NCBI GenBank assembly: GCA_019239825.1
Contig: JAFAZK010000145.1
Location: forward strand, 1-64,000
Source: Verrucomicrobiota bacterium
Lineage (GTDB): Bacteria > Verrucomicrobiota > Verrucomicrobiia > Chthoniobacterales > JAFAMB01
Length of the DNA stretch: 64,000 nt
Reading direction: 5' to 3'
A model generated the notes under the pieces. It saw nothing but the letters and a program-made list of their open reading frames with translations. It did no database searches and had not been told where the DNA came from. A program made the position numbers and the translations under genes. Of the stretch, positions 8,067-16,330 are shown piece by piece. Within the stretch, counting starts at the first letter, position 1. Each line of letters begins with the position of its first letter.

Positions 8067-8076
8067 GGGAGCCTTC

Positions 8077-8165
<89 letters not shown>

Positions 8166-8230
8166 AACGCGTCGTCCTTTACCGCGGCAATGATCGGTGC
8201 TTCCATTAAAATGTTTTAATCGGCGGTTAA

Positions 8231-8260
8231 TTGTTTTGATCCCACGCCAAAATATATACT
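8231..8260 (+). promoter_or_regulatory. sigma70-like promoter of the two-component operon
   Basis: TTGTTT (8231-8236) and TATACT (8255-8260) are separated by 18 nt. The predicted transcription start, about 7 nt later, is nearly at the ATG at 8270. No ribosome-binding site is visible, so the message may be leaderless. Confidence 0.5.
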
Positions 8261-8269
8261 GCGCGCCGA

Positions 8270-8947
8270 ATGCGGATCCTATTGGTTGAGGATGAGGAAA
8301 AAGTATCTCGGTTCGTCACGCTCGGACTGAACGCCGAGCAATTTGTCGTGGACCTGGCTGCGGACGGAATCACCGGCTACGAGATGGCGACAGCCCATCC
8401 GTACGATATTTTGGTGGTTGATCTTATGCTGCCGCGATTGAGCGGTACCGAGCTCATTTCGCGCCTTCGACAGAACCAGGTTGAGACACCGGTCTTGGTG
8501 CTCACCGCTCGTGACCAGCTAGATGACAAAATAAAGAATTTCGAAAACGGGGCCGATGACTATCTAACAAAACCGTTCGCGTTTGCTGAACTCCTCGCTC
8601 GCATTCGAGCGTTGTTGCGACGGAGACCGGTGGGAAGCACGATGCTGACGGTCGGCGATCTTGAGATTGATTTGGTCACACGCCAGGTCAAGCGGGGCGG
8701 CAAGGTTTTGCGGCTGACCTCTAAAGAGTATGGGCTCTTAGAGTACCTCGCCTCCAATCCCGGCCGAGTACTCTCCCGAACCATGATTATTCAGTACGTC
8801 TGGGATCAAAGCTTCGAAGGTTTAACTAACATTGTCGACGTTTACATCCGGCATTTGCGACAGAAAATCGACGATCCCTTTGATCGAAAGCTCATCCGAA
8901 CGGTCCGTAGCGCCGGTTACATGCTGAGCGATCGTGACGACGAGTGA
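8270..8947 (+). CDS. OmpR-family response regulator
   Basis: The 225-residue protein starts MRILLVEDEEK. It has a receiver domain with phospho-acceptor Asp51 (VVDLMLP), conserved Thr (VLTARD) and Lys (YLTKPF), then an OmpR-type winged helix ending in VDVYIRHLRQKID and RTVRSAGYML. It is similar to regulators of heavy-metal or efflux operons (CusR/QseB type). The GTGA overlap with the kinase gene shows translational coupling. The efflux genes directly downstream are the likely target. No Shine-Dalgarno sequence precedes the start. Confidence 0.93.
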   Translation: MRILLVEDEEKVSRFVTLGLNAEQFVVDLAADGITGYEMATAHPYDILVVDLMLPRLSGTELISRLRQNQVETPVLVLTARDQLDDKIKNFENGADDYLTKPFAFAELLARIRALLRRRPVGSTMLTVGDLEIDLVTRQVKRGGKVLRLTSKEYGLLEYLASNPGRVLSRTMIIQYVWDQSFEGLTNIVDVYIRHLRQKIDDPFDRKLIRTVRSAGYMLSDRDDE

Positions 8948-10347
8948 ACACCAAGTCCATTCGGTTCCGTCTAATTGCAGGCTATACGGGGCTGATCACC
9001 GTCGTAGTCCTGGGGTTCGGGATTTACACTTATATGAAGGTCGATAATTACCTTAGGCTGGTATTGCAGCAGTCACTGCTCCGTCGCGCAGAGGCGATCG
9101 CGACCTCACTTAAGACCGACATCTATCGGCTAGGGGAAACCGGATTCGCGAAGCAGGTGCAAGTTCGGTATACACCAGAGCAAAACGATCGTTTCATCCG
9201 GATGTCCGAGCGGAGACAGGGGGTCTTCTATGTTTCCGGGCAACCGATCGACCGGAGCTTTGCTGCGTCCAAGGTGCCGCTCCCTGGGGACTGGCCATCG
9301 AAACCGGCAACGTTCACGGTGGACGCCGGCGGTGGGAGCAAGCTCCTGCTTGAGGTAGTTAAAGTTAACATCCCGGAACACGAATATTTAGTGGAGCTCG
9401 GGTTTTCTGAGAAAGACAACGACCGAGTATTACGCGGCCTGCTGACCACCCTCTTAATCGGCCTGCCGGTTGTGATCGTGGTTGCGGCAACCGGTGGCTC
9501 GGTCTTACTGCAAAGAACGCTGCGCCCCGTTAGAGACATGATCGATAAAGCCAACGAGATTTCTCATCACGAGCTCAACGCAAGGCTTCCGGTCCACTAC
9601 ACAGGGGATGATCTGGAGCGGTTATCAATCACTCTGAACCAAATGATCAGCCGGCTAGAAGAATCTTTGCAGAACAGCCGCCGTTTTACTAGCGATGCTT
9701 CTCATGAGCTACGTACGCCGTTAACCATTATCCGCGGCGAACTAGAGCAGCTGCTGGCACGTAAGGATATTCCCGACTCGATCGGGGACCGGGTCGCCAG
9801 TCTGCTGGAGGAAACAGATCGGCTTATTGGAATTGCGGAAGGCCTGCTTACTCTTTCCCGTTTAGACGCTGGCGAGGCGTTGCGTGAGAACGTTCACGCC
9901 GATTTAGGTGAATTGGCAACGACCACCGCCGAACAAATGTCCCTTCTAGCCGAGGAAAAGGCAATAGAGCTAACCTGCCTCCGCCACACGTCGGCAGAGG
10001 TTAAGGGAGACCGATCGCGCCTCAAACAGATCATTGTTAATCTGCTCGATAACGCGATCAAGTATACGCCGCAGCATGGTAAAATCCGGATCGAAGTCCG
10101 GGCCGAAAAACGGCATGCCTATCTCGAGGTAATTGATAGCGGGATTGGCATACCCAAAGAAGATCTGATCCGAATATTTGATCGTTTTCATCGGGCGGAC
10201 TCAGTTAGGTCCACTGCCATCCACGGAGCAGGTCTCGGCTTGTCGATTGTCCGGTCGATTTGCACTGCGCACGGCGGAAGGGCCTATGCAGAAAACGTGG
10301 CGGACGGAGGCTGCAAATTCGTCGTTGAACTGCCCTTGGCCGACTAA
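8944..10347 (+). CDS. HAMP-domain sensor histidine kinase
   Basis: The 467-residue protein begins with GTG overlapping the regulator gene by 4 nt. It has two membrane segments (about residues 10-30 and 160-185) enclosing a periplasmic sensor region, and a HAMP domain to about 240. The HisKA box has phospho-acceptor His254 (SDASHELRTPLT), followed by an HATPase domain with N (LLDNAIKYTP), G1 (DSGIGIP) and G2 (GAGLGLSIV) boxes. It should phosphorylate the upstream regulator. The signal sensed is unknown; the downstream efflux genes suggest a toxic compound or envelope stress. Confidence 0.93.
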   Translation: MNTKSIRFRLIAGYTGLITVVVLGFGIYTYMKVDNYLRLVLQQSLLRRAEAIATSLKTDIYRLGETGFAKQVQVRYTPEQNDRFIRMSERRQGVFYVSGQPIDRSFAASKVPLPGDWPSKPATFTVDAGGGSKLLLEVVKVNIPEHEYLVELGFSEKDNDRVLRGLLTTLLIGLPVVIVVAATGGSVLLQRTLRPVRDMIDKANEISHHELNARLPVHYTGDDLERLSITLNQMISRLEESLQNSRRFTSDASHELRTPLTIIRGELEQLLARKDIPDSIGDRVASLLEETDRLIGIAEGLLTLSRLDAGEALRENVHADLGELATTTAEQMSLLAEEKAIELTCLRHTSAEVKGDRSRLKQIIVNLLDNAIKYTPQHGKIRIEVRAEKRHAYLEVIDSGIGIPKEDLIRIFDRFHRADSVRSTAIHGAGLGLSIVRSICTAHGGRAYAENVADGGCKFVVELPLAD

Positions 10348-10370
10348 CCATTGACATGAAGGAGCTATCG

Positions 10371-11627
10371 ATGAGCGAGCTAGAAACACAGCCGTCACCC
10401 GTTGCGGTCGAGCCGAAGAAAAAAAGACGGCGCCAGCCGCGGTTCATCTTATTCGCAATTGGGGCCATTGTCGTCCTGGGCGCTGGATTTGCAGTTTGGC
10501 AGACGCTTTTTGGCGGGGAAAAGGATGCTACAGCCGTCGCGAGCCAGTCCAAGGTCGTCCCGGTGGTCAAAGCCGACCGCGAAGACCTGAAGACAGACGC
10601 AACCCTGCAGGCCGAATTCGTGCCTTACCAGGATATAGCAGTCCACGCCAAAGTCTCCGGCTACGTCAACAAGATCAAGGTCGATATCGGGGACCGGGTC
10701 AAACAAGGCGATTTGTTGGCCACACTCGAGATTCCGGAACTGCAGGATAACATTAACAAGGCTAAAGCATCTGTCTCCGCCACTGAACAAGAGATCGCCA
10801 AAGCGCAAGCGGACTACGACAATCAGCACCAGATTGATCAGCGTCTAGCGGATGTAGCGAAAGCGCATCCGAATATGGTTGCGCAACAAGATCTGGATAC
10901 GGCGAAATCAAAAGAAGTCGCCGCCCAAGGCGCCCTGGGAGCGGCGCAGCAGCACCGAGATGAGGCTCAAGCTGAGCTGGGTCGGCTAAACACGTTAGCC
11001 GCTTACGAGAAAATCACGGCTCCGTTCGATGGGATTATCACCGAGCGCTTCGCGGACGTTGGTTCGCTAATCCAGGCCGGAACAAATTCCAATACCCAAG
11101 CCTTACCGTTGGTCCAACTAGCTCAGGACGATCTGTTGCGCCTGCGATTCCCGGTCCCGGAGGCTCAGACTCCGCTCATTGAGAACGGAAAAAAAGTCGA
11201 AGTCACCGTCCCTGCTTTGAGTCGAACGTTTGCTGGCACCGTCACTCGATACGCATGGCTGATTAACCGCTCCACCAGAACCATGACGACCGAAGTCGAC
11301 GTAGAGAATCCGCAAGGCGTCATCAAGGCCGGTATGTACGCCTATGTGAAATTGCCCTTACAAATTGCTAGCCAGGCTTTAGCGGTTCCGTTGCAAGCAT
11401 TAACTGTCGGTGATGATCCTACGGTTTTTGTTTTGACCAAAGAAGGCAGGTTGCAGGAACGCAACGTGAAAGTCGGCTTGCGTACTCCGTACAAGGCCCA
11501 AATTCTTGGGGGGCTTGAGGAAGGAGACGTCGTCGTGGTGGGAAACCGCGCCGGACTGGTTGCCGGCGAAAAGGTAGAACCAAAGTTCGTGGAGCTCCCC
11601 AAAGTTAAGTTAGCTCAAGAAAATTGA
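10371..11627 (+). CDS. RND efflux periplasmic adaptor (membrane fusion protein)
   Basis: The start at 10371 (MSELETQ) is preferred over the ATG at 10356 because AAGGAG lies 7 nt upstream of it. The 418-residue protein has a cytoplasmic N-terminus, one membrane segment (FILFAIGAIVVLGAGFAVW) and a barrel-sandwich lipoyl domain (AKVSGYVNKIKVDIGDRVK). A long coiled-coil hairpin rich in Ala/Gln/Lys follows, with a second lipoyl half (EKITAPFDGIITERFADVGS) and beta-barrel plus membrane-proximal domains. It would bridge the RND pump and the TolC-like channel encoded downstream. It lies 23 nt after the kinase gene. Confidence 0.93.
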   Translation: MSELETQPSPVAVEPKKKRRRQPRFILFAIGAIVVLGAGFAVWQTLFGGEKDATAVASQSKVVPVVKADREDLKTDATLQAEFVPYQDIAVHAKVSGYVNKIKVDIGDRVKQGDLLATLEIPELQDNINKAKASVSATEQEIAKAQADYDNQHQIDQRLADVAKAHPNMVAQQDLDTAKSKEVAAQGALGAAQQHRDEAQAELGRLNTLAAYEKITAPFDGIITERFADVGSLIQAGTNSNTQALPLVQLAQDDLLRLRFPVPEAQTPLIENGKKVEVTVPALSRTFAGTVTRYAWLINRSTRTMTTEVDVENPQGVIKAGMYAYVKLPLQIASQALAVPLQALTVGDDPTVFVLTKEGRLQERNVKVGLRTPYKAQILGGLEEGDVVVVGNRAGLVAGEKVEPKFVELPKVKLAQEN

Positions 11628-11633
11628 TTCCTC

Positions 11634-12332
11634 ATGCCACCGGAAATTTCAAAAGGCCTCCTGAATCGGCTGACCGAGTTTGATTCTTGCTCCATAGCGG
11701 ACGCCATCGAAACCTTCGAGGTCCGGCTTCGGAACGAAGGGTTTAACGACCCGACCATTCGCTGCTTTTTCCCACAGTTTGCACCCATGATCGGGTATGC
11801 ATTCACCTTTAGGGTGAAATCGAGCGACCCGCCAATGAAGCCCGATTTCTATTTGAACCGGATGACCTGGACTCATCTGGAAGTTTCCTCAGTGCCTAAA
11901 GTCATTGTGATTGAGGATATCGGTACAAGGCCCGGAAGGGGAGCTCTCGTAGGCAAAACCCAAGCGGCGATCTTGAAAGCAATGGGTAGTACGGGAGTGA
12001 TTACTAACGGGGCTATTCGTGGGGTTAGGCAGTTTCAAAGACTAAGAATGCCGGCATTTGCCAGGAATCTTTCGGTCTCTCACGCCTATGTTCATGTGGT
12101 AGATGTGGGCACACCCGTAAATATTGCGGGCGTTCACATCAATCCCGGCGACCTGATTCATGGCGATGCGAATGGAATTGTCAATGTTCCGCTCGACTTA
12201 GCCGCCCGTATTCCAGAAGTCGCGGAAAGGCTGAAAGCTCGTGAGCAGGAGATCACTCGCTTTTGCGCTTCTGACGAGTTCTCGTTGAGCGAGCTCGGCA
12301 AAATTGTCGAAAACGGCCGATCCGATCGGTAA
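11634..12332 (+). CDS. RraA-family protein (HMG/CHA aldolase-like)
   Basis: The 232-residue protein begins 6 nt after the adaptor gene. The family motifs are visible: SIADAIE near the N-terminus, the glycine-rich GALVGKTQAAILKAMGSTG, TNGAIRGVRQF and GDLIHGDANGIVNVP, where the Arg and Asp bind substrate and metal in aldolases of this fold. Members are either 4-hydroxy-4-methyl-2-oxoglutarate/CHA aldolases or RNase E regulators. Sequence alone does not tell which, although conserved metal-site residues favour an enzyme. Its position inside an efflux operon is unusual and may mean it acts on the exported compound. Confidence 0.85.
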   Translation: MPPEISKGLLNRLTEFDSCSIADAIETFEVRLRNEGFNDPTIRCFFPQFAPMIGYAFTFRVKSSDPPMKPDFYLNRMTWTHLEVSSVPKVIVIEDIGTRPGRGALVGKTQAAILKAMGSTGVITNGAIRGVRQFQRLRMPAFARNLSVSHAYVHVVDVGTPVNIAGVHINPGDLIHGDANGIVNVPLDLAARIPEVAERLKAREQEITRFCASDEFSLSELGKIVENGRSDR

Positions 12333-12461
12333 GGGTTCTTCCGGGTTTACTGTGGGATTGGCTCCGTGACGAGCGGCGCAAAGCTACGATCGATTTTTAA
12401 AAATGATATCATCTGACAAGACAGCCGGGTCAGTGTCGAATTTTGCCGCGAAGCGGCTATA

Positions 12462-12691
12462 CAGGACAGCCCAGGCCTTTAGGCCTGGGTTAGACGAAAC
12501 ATTAAATCGCCCTGAAAGCGGCGACCGAGATTTGCGTTCTGGTGTCGAAACGTCGGTTCTCCAGACCCGCCGCCCAAACATCGGGTGCCACTTTTCCTCC
12601 TTCGTCCCCCCGGATCCCAAAACTACGGCAGAGAGGCAGGGCACCTTCGCATGCCAAATTAACCCGGGGCTGAAGCACCTGGGCTGTTCTG
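12462..12691. repeat. imperfect palindromic element (family E) between rraA-like and RND genes
   Basis: Arms 12462-12494 and 12659-12691 are inverted copies matching over roughly three quarters of 33 bp (shared core ACAGCCCAGG). A small perfect palindrome CCAGGCCTTTAGGCCTGG lies in the left arm, and a separate GC palindrome ACCCGCCGCGGCGGGT lies at 12696-12711 just before the pump gene. The 414-nt gap contains no supported gene. It may insulate or attenuate transcription into the pump gene. Confidence 0.55.
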
Positions 12692-12746
12692 TTAGACCCG
12701 CCGCGGCGGGTCGCAAGACGCTTACCAAGAACGAAAAAGCTCAGTT

Positions 12747-15700
12747 ATGTCGCGCTTTGCTATCCGCTATCCCTACCTGATCATCGTTTTCTGCCTCGTC
12801 ATCACGGTGGTCGGCGTCAGCAGCCTCCTTCGCATGCCGGTCGATCTGTTCCCGCCGATCAACATTCCGGTGGTAGTCGTGGCAACATTTTACTCCGGCA
12901 TGCCACCACAGGATATCGAGAACGATATTACCGGCACCTATGAACGGTTTTTTACCTTGGCCAGCGGCATCGATCATATTCAGTCCCGCTCACTTCCCGG
13001 CGTAAGCCTGATTAAGGTTTACTTCCATCCGGGAACCAATGCCGATACTGACGTTACCGCGATTTCAAACCTGGCAATGGCGAACCTGCGCCGTTTACCC
13101 CCCGGCACGTTGCCTCCAGTCGTTCTAAAATTTGACGCTTCCAGCCTGCCGGTCTGTCTCATCACTTTGCGCGGAGAAGGCTTGAACCAAGCCACCCTGC
13201 ACGACCTCGCTCAATACAATGTCCGCAACCAAGTAGCCAGCACGCCCGGCTCTTCCGTACCTCAACCGTTCGGTGGCAAGGTCCGTCAGATCCAAGTCTA
13301 TATCGACCCACTTAAACTTCAGGCTTACCAACTCAGCCCGATGGATGTGGTGCAAAAGATCAATAACGCCAACCTCATTCTGCCGGCGGGCGATGTAAAA
13401 ATCGGGCCGTTTGACTACAATCTCTACACCAATAGTCAACTATCCAATGTAGAACGAATTAACGAAGTGCCGTTGAAGATGGTGGACGGCCACCCGGTAT
13501 TGGTTGCCGATGTTGGCCAAGCGAAGGACGACGCCGCCATCCAGACAAACATTGTTCGGGTCAATGGACAGCGCTCGGTCTATATCCCGGTACTGAAGTC
13601 AGGAGCCGATGCCAATACCATCGCGGTGGTCGACGGTATCAGAAGCGCCGTATCCCACCTGTTGGATATTCCTAACCAACTGCAAACCAATGTGGTCTTC
13701 GATCAGTCTGCCTTTGTAAAGACTGCTATCGATAACCTGATTCATGAAGGTCTTATCGGCTTGGTCCTGACTGGTTTGATGATTTTGGTCTTTCTGGGCA
13801 ACGCCAGAGCAACTCTGGCCGTGTTTCTCTCCATTCCACTCTCGGCGTTAGCCACCTTCCTGGTGCTCTATTTTGGAGGTAGTTCGATTAACGCCATGAT
13901 CCTGGGAGGACTAGCTTTAGCCTTTTCCCGGTTGATCGATAACTCAGTTATCGTCTTGGAAAACATCTTTCGTCATATGGAGTTGGGCGAAACTCCGGAA
14001 GTGGCGGCTGAGAATGGCGGTAAAGAAGTCGCCCTGGCGGTTTTGGCGGCCACGCTAACAACTGCCATCGTGTTCTTCCCGGTTACCTTTCTCTCCGGGG
14101 TAAGCGTATTTCTCTTTTCGGCGCTGGCTTCCGCCGTGGTGTTTTCCTTATTCGCTTCCTATTTCGTTGCGATGACGGTCGTGCCGCTCTTTTGCGCCAA
14201 ACTCATTAAAGCGCATCAAGTGCATGCAGCGTCCGGCGAAGCTCATCACCAGCCGCCCAAAGGTTTGTGGAACGAGTTTAACTGGTGGTTCAATAATAAG
14301 TTCCATTCATTCCTCGATCGCTTCGACCGCGTACAAGGATTCGCGCTCGCGCGACCGGCCGCCACGGTCATTGGCATTCTGGGAATCTTTTGTTTGAGCT
14401 TTACCCTTTTACCCGCACTCGGACTCGCCTACTTCCCCAGGACCGACCCGGGCCAGTTCGTTATCAATTTAAAGGCGGCCACCGGAACCCGGGTTGAAAT
14501 CACTGAACGAGAGGTAGCCAAGACCGAAGACCTGATCAAAAAGATCGTCTCACCGAGTGACCTGCGGTTAGTAGTTTCGAACATTGGCGTGACCCCAGAC
14601 TTATCATCGATTTACACGAGCAACTCGTCCACCCATACCGCGTATGTGCAGGTTAGTTTGAACGAGGATCACAAGGTCGGTAGTTACGAATATATCAACC
14701 GGGTTCGGGCCGCCATGCAAAGGGAGTTGCCCCAGTTGTCGACCTATTTCCAGACCGGCGGTCTTGTGGACGCTATTCTCAATCAAGGGCTCCCCGCGCC
14801 CATCGACGTGCAAGTTAGTAGCAACGATCTAACCGAGGCCGCGAAGATTGCCGCCAACATCCGGCAACAAGTCAGCCGAATACCGGGCGTGGCAGATACT
14901 TATATTCCGGAAGATGTTGATGCTCCCTCTCTGCAGCTGGGAATTAATCGATATTATGCCCAGGAGATGGGGCTAAGTGAACATGAGGTTGTCAGTAATA
15001 TCATCACGTCGCTGACGTCTGATGGCATGATATCGCCAAGTTATTGGGTCGACCCAAAAAGCGGTAACCTCTACATGCTAACGGTTCAGTTTCCTGACAA
15101 CACCGTTCGATCCCTGGAAGACCTAAAGATGATGCCGGTCCGCTCTTCCGACCAGAAGAACACGACCAACTTAGGCAATCTCACTGATGTCAAATTGATC
15201 GAATCCCCAACCGAAGTAGATCACTACAAGCTACGCCGGGTTATTGACGTTTATGTATCCACTAAGGGTGAAGAGCTGAGCCGGGTCGCGGATGCGGTTA
15301 ACCAGGTCGTCAACCACGTTGAAAAACCGGGAAATGTGGTGATTTACGTGCGGGGCATTGTCGGCGCCATGAACTCGTCCATGCAATCCTTCGGGCTGGG
15401 CCTGCTCTTGTCGTTGGTATTAGTTTACCTAGTGCTGGTCGCACAGTTTCGATCGTTTGTGGACCCGTTTCTGATCCTGTTAGCCGTCCCTCCCGGGATA
15501 ACCGGCGTACTGTTAATCCTGACTACAACTGGGACTACCTTGAATATCATGTCACTGATGGGTCTCGTGATGATGGTAGGAATCGTGGTTTCTAACAGCA
15601 TCTTGATTGTCGAGTTCACTCATCGCCTGATCGCCGACGGCATGCCGTTACGAGAAGCGGTTCAATTCGCAGTCCGCGTCCGGCTTCGCCCGATCTTGAT

Positions 15701-15917
15701 GACTTCTCTAGCTACGGTGATCGGCTTGATCCCGATGGCGCTGGCGTTAGAAGCAGGAAGTGAATCCTATGCTCCCCTGGCCCGCGCGATTATTGGAGGA
15801 TTGCTTGTGTCTGTCACCTTGACGGTATTCATTGTGCCGTCCGCTGTCTATTTGGTGTATCGGAAACGGCACGGAAGTGGCTCTCCACCAACTGATCGGC
15901 CGGCGACAGCCCACTGA
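12747..15917 (+). CDS. RND efflux pump inner-membrane transporter (AcrB/HAE1-like)
   Basis: The 1056-residue protein starts MSRFAIRYPYLIIVF and has the RND layout: TM1, a large periplasmic loop, TM2-6, a second loop from about residue 560, and TM8-12 near the C-terminus (LVYLVLVAQFRSFVDPFLIL and GLVMMVGIVVSNSILIVEF). In TM4 the usual Asp-Asp pair is Asp398-Asn399 (SRLIDNSVIVLENI), so only one proton-relay Asp remains in that helix. It belongs with the adaptor upstream and the channel downstream. Substrate is unknown. Confidence 0.93.
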   Translation: MSRFAIRYPYLIIVFCLVITVVGVSSLLRMPVDLFPPINIPVVVVATFYSGMPPQDIENDITGTYERFFTLASGIDHIQSRSLPGVSLIKVYFHPGTNADTDVTAISNLAMANLRRLPPGTLPPVVLKFDASSLPVCLITLRGEGLNQATLHDLAQYNVRNQVASTPGSSVPQPFGGKVRQIQVYIDPLKLQAYQLSPMDVVQKINNANLILPAGDVKIGPFDYNLYTNSQLSNVERINEVPLKMVDGHPVLVADVGQAKDDAAIQTNIVRVNGQRSVYIPVLKSGADANTIAVVDGIRSAVSHLLDIPNQLQTNVVFDQSAFVKTAIDNLIHEGLIGLVLTGLMILVFLGNARATLAVFLSIPLSALATFLVLYFGGSSINAMILGGLALAFSRLIDNSVIVLENIFRHMELGETPEVAAENGGKEVALAVLAATLTTAIVFFPVTFLSGVSVFLFSALASAVVFSLFASYFVAMTVVPLFCAKLIKAHQVHAASGEAHHQPPKGLWNEFNWWFNNKFHSFLDRFDRVQGFALARPAATVIGILGIFCLSFTLLPALGLAYFPRTDPGQFVINLKAATGTRVEITEREVAKTEDLIKKIVSPSDLRLVVSNIGVTPDLSSIYTSNSSTHTAYVQVSLNEDHKVGSYEYINRVRAAMQRELPQLSTYFQTGGLVDAILNQGLPAPIDVQVSSNDLTEAAKIAANIRQQVSRIPGVADTYIPEDVDAPSLQLGINRYYAQEMGLSEHEVVSNIITSLTSDGMISPSYWVDPKSGNLYMLTVQFPDNTVRSLEDLKMMPVRSSDQKNTTNLGNLTDVKLIESPTEVDHYKLRRVIDVYVSTKGEELSRVADAVNQVVNHVEKPGNVVIYVRGIVGAMNSSMQSFGLGLLLSLVLVYLVLVAQFRSFVDPFLILLAVPPGITGVLLILTTTGTTLNIMSLMGLVMMVGIVVSNSILIVEFTHRLIADGMPLREAVQFAVRVRLRPILMTSLATVIGLIPMALALEAGSESYAPLARAIIGGLLVSVTLTVFIVPSAVYLVYRKRHGSGSPPTDRPATAH

Positions 15918-16030
15918 TCTCAGCCCCGCTCGCTAAAGAACGACGCAAGATGGATCAAGGCGCTTTTTGCAATCACGAACGGACCGTTAGCGTTCACAGC
16001 GATAGGCCGCAAGGACGTGAGGCCGGCGGC

Positions 16031-16310
16031 CTGGAGGGGGGCCGCTTTCGCCTGAGCTTAGTTGAACGCGCGTGGTTTACACGCTGCGCTTGCCTGGGAT
16101 GGCGAGGTGTTAGCAGGCGGCTCCCGCAAACGGCTCCTGACGCACCTAGGCACGCCGCATCTTGTCCCAACCAGGCAACGATGTTGGGTAAATTCACACG
16201 CTGGGTAATTCGCGGGAGCCGCCTGCTAGCCATAGTATCTGGACAGGCATGGCGCTGGGCTCCTAATACATCTGCTCGTCGTTCCCCAATCCAAAGCGGC
16301 TCCCCTCCAG
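16031..16310. repeat. family B nested-palindrome element, copy B1
   Basis: Outer arms 16031-16048 and 16293-16310 match CTGGAGGGGAGCCGCTTT with one mismatch. Inner arms 16111-16127 (TAGCAGGCGGCTCCCGC) and 16212-16228 are a perfect 17-bp inverted pair. The 280-bp element lies between the pump and channel genes and inside the longest open frame of the channel gene. Confidence 0.85.
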
Positions 16311-16330
16311 ACGCTGGGCATAAGTTAACG

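Noticed and set aside
12403-12780. 125-codon ORF overlapping the pump gene start
   Set aside because: It spans the family E palindrome and runs out of frame into the pump gene; no protein features.
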